From NCBI GenBank assembly GCA_916048095.2, contig CAJZIA020000007.1, positions 1-64,000 of the forward strand: a stretch of 64,000 nucleotides of DNA, in the 5' to 3' direction. The position numbers and the translations under genes are program-made. This DNA comes from Sacculina carcini. Taxonomy: Eukaryota; Arthropoda; Thecostraca; Sacculinidae. Below are positions 55,348-64,000 of the stretch, piece by piece (position 1 is the first letter of the stretch; each line of letters opens with the position of its first letter). The notes beneath the pieces are model-generated. The model searched no databases, had not been told where the DNA came from, and saw nothing but the letters and a program-made list of their open reading frames with translations.

Positions 55348-57308
55348 ACAAAATATGGGTGGTGGGCGGATGCAGCAATCAGAGCGAGAGTCCCATATCT
55401 ACCACGGTCTTCCTCTACGATCCGCTGAGTAAAACGTACGCTCTCTCTCTCTCTGTATGATTCACTTTGATGTCTCAATTGCTGTAAGTCGATTCAATCA
55501 TTATATTTCTTAGTGGCAATTATTACGAGCGAGCGATAGCAAGCGAGTTCATACTTGGTGTTACTAGAAAAATGAGTATGAGCGGCCGGCCGGCCGTGGT
55601 CACGCTTTTCAGAGGCTTTTATCTCTGGAACCATAAGTCCGATTAACATGCATTTTTTGTTGGGTAGCCTCATCCTTTCTGCCGCGGATGAGACCAAACC
55701 GAATCATGTCAGTGCCAACTGTGGCACGTCGCACGTCCCAAATGCCCTTCTACTTTTTCGAAAAACACTTTTGACCCGTTTTTCAGGGGCTTATATCTCT
55801 GGAACCATAAGTCCGATTAAGATGCGTTTTTTTGATGGGTAGCCCAATCCTTCCTGCCGCGAATGAGACCATGCCGAATCATATCAGTGCCCTGTGTGGC
55901 ACGTGGCACGTGTCATATGCCCTCTTATAATTTAGCAGAAAACAAAGTTTGACAACGACAAAGTTTGATTACATATGATAGCTTCGCGCTCGCTCGTTCA
56001 TCGCCGAACACGGCGCCTTACTGGTTAGCGAAATTTGGAAACAAGATCGAGTGAACTTAAATTTTAAAGCATTACTTTGGCTGATGTACCTTACATTTTC
56101 TCTTTAGCTTATATATATTACATTATTTCTATAGCTTTCTCTATTGCTTACTCTATAGCTCTGACGTTTCGGAACATGTATTTTTCCAAATTATAAGAGC
56201 GAAGTACAAATTAATTCGAATCGAATTACAGATGGAGTGATGGTCCAGCTCTGCGGAGATCTTGCTCTCACGGACGACTAATTGTGACCGGTGGTATATT
56301 ATACCTGGTCGGCGGGCTGGGACGAAACGATCGCCAGGCCAATATAGACAGCGTAAATCGCGTCGAGATGTGGGACAGTCGCCAGCAGCGCTGGAAACTT
56401 GTCGCGCGTCTCAAATTACCCAGATGCCGACACGCGCTCGTTGGCTACGGTGAGACAATGTCGCTCTAATACGGCGCCAATAAGATATGATGAATCTGGT
56501 CTATCAGTCAGTGGCGGCGCCAAGAAGAGGGGCTTACAGGGGCTGAAGTATACGCAAAAATATGCCGATTCCCTTAACTCCCCCTCAAACTCCTGACCAT
56601 GAACATTTCTAGTGTAGTTCCTCATGTTTCGCCGAGCATCCGCATATTTTTTCTTGGTTCCCCCTCAGCCCCCCACCGGCAAAAACTGGCACTGTCACTG
56701 ATCTGGATAGTGGATATATATCCACAAGCAGCATATGAATGTATGAGAATGCAAATATTTAATATTTGCATATAAGATGATGGATTAAATAGGGAAATAT
56801 TAAGATAAATATTCTCATGAGAAAGAATTTCAGCAGAAAACGGTTGATAGATTTCAAACAAGTTTGGTATTAAATTATATGAAATTATATATTTAATTTG
56901 TTTTCCAATTCTTCGACTCCAGTTTTATATTGTTAATTTTATAACGTTTTATAAAAAATTCTCATTTATTCAATTTCTAATTTCAAATGCATTCTTGAAA
57001 CTATCACACCAAAATGTCGATGTGTGTGTGTGCGTGTGTGTGTAGGGATGGACGAGTTTCTGGTGTTGGGAGGCGACAATGCCGAGCTGAGTGCAATGAA
57101 CTCGGTGGAGCAGTTCAGCAGTCGCACGGGCCAGCTGATGCCGGCAGTCGCATCGCTGCCGGCAAAATTGTTGGGGCTGGCCGCAATTAATGTTCCCCGC
57201 CAGCCGAGTGTGCAGTGGGAGTGTGCATTGAACACGGTCAAAACATACGTCCCAAAACGGAGTCAACGTCAACGGCACAGCACAGCACAGAGTCAACGTA
57301 TGTTTTGA
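55348..57308 (+). pseudogene. Inverted, truncated IQ-kelch copy 6 (exons 4'-6)
   Basis: Tandem duplicate of copy 5: exon 4 remnant to 55435, exon 5 56232-56449, exon 6 57046-57308. Slight differences include one extra CT unit and the absence of a 10-bp duplication present at about 52277. Confidence 0.85.
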
Positions 57309-57328
57309 CCGTGTTCAATGCACACTCC

Positions 57329-57766
57329 CGCTCAATATTTATTTCAATTATTTTGTGTGTGTACGTGCCTGTGCGTATGAATCTCTGTGTGTTTGTGTGT
57401 ATGTGTGTGTGTTTATGTGCCTGTACGTGTGTTTACACATTTACACACACATGGTCATTGGGCGTTACCTTGTCATCAAGCTAACTGTGTTGTCACTTTG
57501 CTAAGCTTAAATTGTTAAGCATATTTTGTTGTTACTCGTTGTTCTGCGTTGAAGAACTTTATACGTTTCTGTTGTTGTTATTGTTGTTGCGTGCAAATTA
57601 CATGCCAATTAATACAAAAATTAACAGTTAATTTTTATTTCTGACATATTGATTTTGTATGCGTTTTAACGAATGACCAGATATTTGCACTAAATCTACA
57701 AATGAAACAATTCAACATATGAGAAAAGCAGGAAAAATGACTAATTTCTCGGCGTTATGACAATTA
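57329..57766 (-). other. Segment F, inverted copy 2
   Basis: Same as 53746-54171; runs into the gap right after caatta, where the sister unit enters its AT repeat. Confidence 0.8.
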
Positions 57767-58266
57767 NNNNNNNNNNNNNNNNNNNNNNNNNNNNNNNNNN
57801 NNNNNNNNNNNNNNNNNNNNNNNNNNNNNNNNNNNNNNNNNNNNNNNNNNNNNNNNNNNNNNNNNNNNNNNNNNNNNNNNNNNNNNNNNNNNNNNNNNNN
57901 NNNNNNNNNNNNNNNNNNNNNNNNNNNNNNNNNNNNNNNNNNNNNNNNNNNNNNNNNNNNNNNNNNNNNNNNNNNNNNNNNNNNNNNNNNNNNNNNNNNN
58001 NNNNNNNNNNNNNNNNNNNNNNNNNNNNNNNNNNNNNNNNNNNNNNNNNNNNNNNNNNNNNNNNNNNNNNNNNNNNNNNNNNNNNNNNNNNNNNNNNNNN
58101 NNNNNNNNNNNNNNNNNNNNNNNNNNNNNNNNNNNNNNNNNNNNNNNNNNNNNNNNNNNNNNNNNNNNNNNNNNNNNNNNNNNNNNNNNNNNNNNNNNNN
58201 NNNNNNNNNNNNNNNNNNNNNNNNNNNNNNNNNNNNNNNNNNNNNNNNNNNNNNNNNNNNNNNNNN
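57767..58266. other. Assembly gap, exactly 500 N
   Basis: A round 500-base run of N, so the true length is unknown. The left side stops at the expected AT microsatellite; the right side resumes inside block C (equivalent of 5788). Confidence 1.
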
Positions 58267-60292
58267 GGTACGATCATTATAAAAAAGTTATTAGGTTACC
58301 AAAAGTTACTTTTTCATCGTTAGGCTACATATTTTTGCTTTAAGGTTACTTTTCATCGTCAGGTTACCTTGTGTTATTTTTCTTGTTATTAGGTAAGTTT
58401 TCCACCAAGTTTGGTGACTTCTTGCAGATAAGAGGCACAAAAACGGTATATATGACGATAAAATAGAAAAAGAGATGGAATATTATGTCTGAAGATCAAG
58501 AAATGTCAAAATGTATGCTGTTAAGACTTAGCAATTGATAATCACCTTAATACGAGTATCTGTGATACTCGATATTTATACCTTTTTGGGTACGCAGGAT
58601 AGGGTCATTGCATTTTAGGAAATGTCCACGAACCAGAGGATGTCGTGATATGTTTGGAGCGATAGTACGATGTGTGAGCTCTCTATACCAGATAAGTAAG
58701 TAATATTTGAATGAGCATTCAAATTTGAGCGACAAGCAAGAATTATGATGTTGTTGATTTTGCAAATATTTTAACAACATTCTACTTGAAACTTAATAAA
58801 AGAAGGAATTACTCACATAATAACGGAAATTGTAGACAGATACCAGAATAAGAGCGTGAGCAACGAGTGGCAGTCTTTCAGTGATATAATCGCTGAATGA
58901 AACCTCGATGATCATATGTAAGCGTGTTCGTGCTGACACACATGTACAAGTGAGACGTGCGCTTCAATGCGTGCGTGTGTATGCGGTGAAAGTTCGTCCA
59001 GTTTCGTGGCCTGATTATTGGTGTGATTCGAAGCTCACCAGCCGAATATAAATAAAACGTTTTTCACAACTGTGTTACATCAATATAGTTAAGTTGAGTG
59101 CCAAAATTACTCGGCACACATCGACTCATTAAATGTCATTGGAAAAAATTAAATGTCATAAAGCTGCCACCGAAATGACTGACATAAAAATATGTGTCAA
59201 GATCTAAGAATCAGAAAAATATATTGCAATTCATATCAAAATACTATTATTCGTGTTTTTGGTTCATAAAATCACTTGCCGAAATTTGAGATGTGTAAGA
59301 AAATAAAATTGTGTGTCAAAATTTGGAGTATGACCAAATAACACATAAATTAAAGCACTATATATCATATTTAATTAATTATAATATATATATTGCGCAT
59401 TCATTGAATATATTCAGATATTTACACGCAAACACTGACCCGTTTTGTGAATTTAAAAACCCTCTCGAACCCTTTTGATTAATTCAAAACCTATTCATAT
59501 ATATAACCCTTCGGAAGACTGAATTTTTTAGCCTGTAGTAATTCTGTCTATTAAGCCCCGTTGGGAACGTGGGAGTAAAATTTTGAATTCAATGATGGGC
59601 TTAATGGGTGGGACCAACTGTATTTCATGTTTCAACTCCTTATCTTCAATGATAAGCTATTATAATCGCATGCATTGGTTGAACATCAAGCATTAGTGTT
59701 TGTAAATTAATTATTATACGTAATATAATTATTTGAACTATACGCATGTATCCATATGAAACTACTGTATGTATATCAAACTATACCGACGACTTCAGGC
59801 GTTCTCTCTGTCATGAATTTCACAGCATTGAATCAAAGCTACAATTCCGTGACACGAGGCAAGCAACACTGGGCCTCGCAAAACTCACCCTCAACTATCT
59901 CTCTAGCGCAATAACTGCCCTATACGCACCGGCTGGCCCCGCATGACACATCAAGTTCACAAGAATAAGCACTCAAATTTAGTTTATAAGCAACACAAGC
60001 TGCGGGTTGAGCATCATTAACATAGGAAAAAGCTCTATCCAGAGCAAGCTTGGAAAGACACAAAACGAATACACAAAACAAAATATATTATTCAAACATA
60101 AATACGACAATCGTAAGTTACTAAGCATCGTGTGCTACAGCTACAAGTGTATATCAGGTGGCTGAATATACGCAAGAAATAGGCAAAATTCATATAACCG
60201 AAGTTAAGTATATCACAAATTAATTCAATTACTGAAACACGAAACTCATTTGGTATTTACATTAGCAGTAGATGCTTAATATGATCTACTGA

Positions 60293-60531
60293 CGGTGGCG
60301 GATCCAGAATGCAATTTTGGAGGAGCTGAATTAATGTTGGGGGGCTGAATCTTGGGGGTGATCACTATCACTGCATGCATCACTATGCAACGTCTTTGTC
60401 ATAATGCTTATATCAAGAAATTATACAGAAAAATATTTTTCTTGACCTTTTGTAGTGAATATCGTGGTTATGAGGAGTTAATCGAAACATTTTTTTCTTC
60501 ACCCCCTGAATTCCCCCTGGATCCGCCTGTG
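60293..60531 (+). mobile_element. 239-bp hAT-type MITE, copy 3
   Basis: Same element and TCTACTGA duplication as 7815-8053. Confidence 0.9.
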
Positions 60532-61117
60532 TCTACTGATTATTGAAATGTTACATGGGCGACCAGTAAGCCAATCAATTACAACTAGTTTGCTGAAAAT
60601 ATAACTTGTGAAAGATGCACCCTACCTATTGTGCCTCAGAAGATGTTTGGGTCGGTAGCTTTTTAGTTATGTAAATTTTTAGTTAAAAATTGTAGTTGTG
60701 TAAAAATTTATACAACTACAATTTTTACAAGCTACACTGTTTGCAAGCTATATAAATACCAACTTTTTGAGAACATAATAATTCAGCGTGGAAAACTGAA
60801 ATACAAAATTAAGTACGACACCAGAAAATTGCCACCGTCGACAAAGAAACAAAAGATAAAAAACAGAAAAAATCTCACCTTCCAAGACTGATCCGTCAAT
60901 GCGCGTGTACGAATTCAGGACCAATGTGAACGAAAGCAATGAAGCGCACCAAGGGGGTGACCAATCGAAACAGCGATAATGAATAACAATAGGATAAAAA
61001 ATTAATCAAATACGCCACCGAAAACCCCAACCACAATGCCAAAGTTAATGAAATGTCATTGAAAGAGCGAAATCGAATGTTGTTTATTATTAATTTACAT
61101 ATTTATTCATATTTTAT

Positions 61118-61598
61118 GTTATATATTTTCTATTGATTCATATTTAATATTGTTTATTTTCTATTAATTCATATTTATTTATATATTTTTATTGATTGGT
61201 ATTCACTGTTAATTATACTCTATTGAGTAATATTTATTGTTATATAACTTATTTATGTTGTTGTTTTCCTATTATTTATTTAATCGAATCAATTGTTGGT
61301 TATTTATTTAGTCTTGCTTTTATTTATTTTTGTTTAATATTTAATTATATTATATTTAATATATATTTATATTATATTTAATTTATATTTATATTATATT
61401 TAATTTATATTTATATTATATTTAATTTATATTTATATTATATTTAATTTATATTTATATTATATTTAATTTATATTTATATTATATTTAATTTATATTT
61501 ATATTATATTATATTTAATTTATATTATATTTAATTTATATTATATTTTATTTAATTTATATTATATTATATTATATATTTACATTATATTTAATAAT
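61118..61598 (+). repeat. AT-rich minisatellite, copy 3 (longest)
   Basis: Contains the largest number of atatttaatttatatttata units of the three copies. Confidence 0.9.
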
Positions 61599-62002
61599 TA
61601 TATTATTCATTGAGGAGCGTGGGCGAAATGACATTATGCAGTGTTAAAGGTTAAATGGTTGAATGCCTAAGAGGCAGCTGCTACACGGGAAGAAGCCGAA
61701 GCTTATGAACACACAGGCGTGCCCCGTGCAGCTCGTTGCCACCGCAGAATCGACCCTCTCCACGCTATGGCACCACAAGGACGTAAGACGTATTAGAGAG
61801 GGCCACCTCCCCAGAATGCATGGCACAACTCATGACTGATATCTGGTACCATACTGTGGGATTGAAGAATTCGCCCAATGAAATTCTGCTCCGCCGGTTC
61901 TGTCATCGGATGATTTTTTATATATCTATTATTTTGTTTCCCAACTCTCTATAGAATTCCTTACTTTTTGAACTCTATTTCTCTTTCTCATCCCTTGGAC
62001 GC

Positions 62003-62086
62003 TCCCGGTACATATGGTCACCGCAGGGTGGTAATAGTGTGCTTGCACTTTTCCATGCTACTGGATTTGCCTGTAATTAATAATAT
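62003..62086 (+). mobile_element. Interspersed-element 3' tail, block C copy 3
   Basis: As 9465-9550. Confidence 0.5.
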
Positions 62087-62472
62087 TAACAAACAAGAGT
62101 GAGCACAGAACCTCACTGACACATCGAATCATCGTTTAAAAGACACTCACCTTACCTGTTCCAAACAAACACACTAAATGAAGGACAGCGGTCACACAAA
62201 GCTACTTCCTTGCGTACACATACAAACATGCACACACACACACATGTTCTTATGAATTACTTGTGAAGAGTGCACACTTGTGCATTATGTTCTTATTTTT
62301 TACGGCACAATGCACGTATATTTTACACCATATTCAATACACAGTCAAAACATGAGTGATTGCGTATAGTAAGAGTGTGTGAGAGATAGTGTCTGAGTTC
62401 GTGAACGTCTTAGTGTGCTTGTGTTTGTGTAACACTTTGTGCGATTTTGCGTGTCAAGTGTACATGCCCCGT

Positions 62473-64000
62473 GGCGGCGAGCAAGTGACCAGCTCGCCGC
62501 TGATTGGTCGAAAATGCGGGTGTTTGAACTGGGCCTGTGTGTGTGTTCGCGTATGGACGGTGCATGTATCGTGTTGTGGGAGTCGTGTTCGTGGTCTGGT
62601 CGTGTTGTGATGTCTTGTAGGCGCGCGTGAGGCAGTGGTGCTGACGCGAGCCCGTCCGTTAATATAAACACAGCTTTTTACTTTTTGTTTTCTACAAAAC
62701 ACACTCAATAATAATTAAAAAAGTAAACAGTATATATAATTATGACAAGGCGGCCGCATTCCTTCTAACCACCACTAGACCGATGCGCTGACACAGCCAA
62801 CATGATTTCCGTGGTTCATTAGTGAGTCGGCTGATGTTGCTGAGGAAGGCTCTACCGAGCACTGCAGAAGTCTCCACCGCTAGTGGTTCCAATTAATATC
62901 TCCGTGCCAGGTCGATGTAAAGATCACGCTTGCAGTTTCGGCAGTTGGCTCCTAGAGGACAGCATTCTCATTTAGCGTGCTGCTGCTGATGCTGTCGTGA
63001 TGGCGATGGAAAAATGATTGATTTGCATGATGATTACACATGATTTGCAGCATTGTTATTCAAAATGGTTTCGAACCATTCCTGTGTCCCCGCTAACTGC
63101 ACAATTATCTGACTCATCGGTCTAAGTCTCATAGCCTACATGTGTCGAGGCTCGTTCTCCTGTTGTTGTCTTCAAGCGCTTCGGCCGAGTTTTCGTACAT
63201 GTAGTCACTCATCATCTCAGTTCACATATCTCTCCGAGCACCACATTTATATAGCACTGTCCAGGCCAGCATCACGTAGCATCATCAGCATCAACAGCAT
63301 CACGTTCTCCCGATATTTTGCGTATGTATGTTATTCGAAAAAACATTCGTAAAACATAATTCAATTTAATCCGCTGAGGGCACAAAGGAAATTCCAGCAC
63401 TCAATTTTCGCTAAAAAGATTGTTTAATCAGTATATTAAAGCAGTTTGACGGGAAATTTTTTAATCAAAATGGTTGAATCTTCGCGAGCGCCAGCGGCCA
63501 AATCTGCACACTTCCGGGAACGAGATGGCACACGCCTGCTGCAAATAAATGCTACTAGCAGGCCATCAAAAACCAACTCTGTCAATACAGAAATACTCAA
63601 ATAAATATAATAAATGTAATGAACTGGGCAGCAGCAAAACACATCCGCACGCTACCACAATAAAACAGACTAAAAAATTGAGTAGAATAACTAGAATTTT
63701 GAAAAATTCCAAAATATCACTATTGGCCACTCTACCTAGCTGCCACTTATACAAGTATTCAAGTATTCCACTATCAAGTATTCCTGTCCGCGGTGGATCA
63801 ATTTGAGTTGTATGCAGCTGATCAATTTGACGCACGATGTAGACGCAATGGCACATTGCCATGAAACAACAGCATAAAACACCAAATTTTAGTTGCTGTT
63901 GTCGTTGAATTCGGTATGAACTTTGATTAAATTACACGTTGACTGAGGATGCTTGAGAGTACTACACAAATGCTGCACAACCTGACCAAATATATGTGGC
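62473..64000 (+). repeat. Block D, copy 3, cut by window end
   Basis: Equivalent of 9936-11478. It stops about 180 bp before the kelch stop codon would appear, so a further IQ-kelch copy probably lies just beyond the window. Confidence 0.85.

Larger units (their letters stand above)
54286..57766 (+). repeat. 3.6-kb composite tandem unit, right copy
   Basis: Copy of 50686-54171, ending at the gap. Confidence 0.9.
58267..62472 (+). repeat. Segmental duplication block C, copy 3 (5' end in gap)
   Basis: Offset +52478 from copy 1 before the AT minisatellite and about +60 bp more after it. Continues without a break into block D, the undisrupted arrangement of the first unit. Confidence 0.9.

Noticed and set aside
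57741..58323. Open frames across the N run
   Set aside because: Created only by undefined bases.

Overview
This window is animal-type nuclear DNA. It has spliced genes with GT/AG introns of about 200-800 bp, non-LTR retrotransposons, hAT-type MITEs, long TG/CA/TGTC microsatellites, and almost no continuous coding sequence. No bacterial, organellar, rRNA or tRNA gene was recognised. The LINE open reading frame 1 (PHD-like finger plus CCCH fingers) and the general repeat content suggest a marine or aquatic invertebrate, but the species cannot be named from the sequence.

Most of the window is one nested, rearranged segmental duplication. In the coordinates of the first copy the building blocks are: A (1-4719: IQ exon, LINE relic, TG tract, reverse-transcriptase relic), B (4720-5160: MITE and CA tract), C (5236-9935: non-coding, MITE, AT minisatellite), D (9936-11658) and E (11659-14748: kelch exons). 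The order along the window is: A-B-C-D-E (1-14748); A-D-E-A-B (14749-29338), created by a 9.33-kb tandem duplication with its junction at 19445-19447; a large inverted repeat (29137-29901 against 32135-37361) with an AT-rich spacer; a full-length LINE at 32714-37162 that split the right arm; a roughly 670-bp TGTC microsatellite; C (38031-42710); a fold-back hairpin; a new segment F (42728-43074); E-A-B (43096-51340); then two tandem 3.6-kb units, each ending in an inverted partial E plus F; a 500-base assembly gap (57767-58266); and C-D again to the end.

The one host gene I can model is an IQ-kelch protein on the minus strand. Its six coding exons are phase-consistent: one exon with two IQ calmodulin-binding motifs is spliced onto five exons that encode six kelch repeats, giving about 503 residues. 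Three structurally complete copies are present (11659-15764, 20991-25096, 43096-47201). There is also one copy with only its first coding exon in the window (586-1016) and two inverted, truncated copies on the plus strand (51748-53719, 55348-57308).

The mobile-element content includes an apparently intact CR1-like LINE with both ORFs and all endonuclease and RT signatures. There are also dead LINE pieces of at least three other kinds and a 239-bp hAT MITE with a perfect 8-bp target duplication. Several rearrangement junctions carry perfect short hairpins with 4-nt loops, small templated insertions, or a recurring GC-rich palindromic motif. This is the signature expected of replication-fork template switching. 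Because the region is so repetitive and contains a gap, part of the layout could be an assembly effect.
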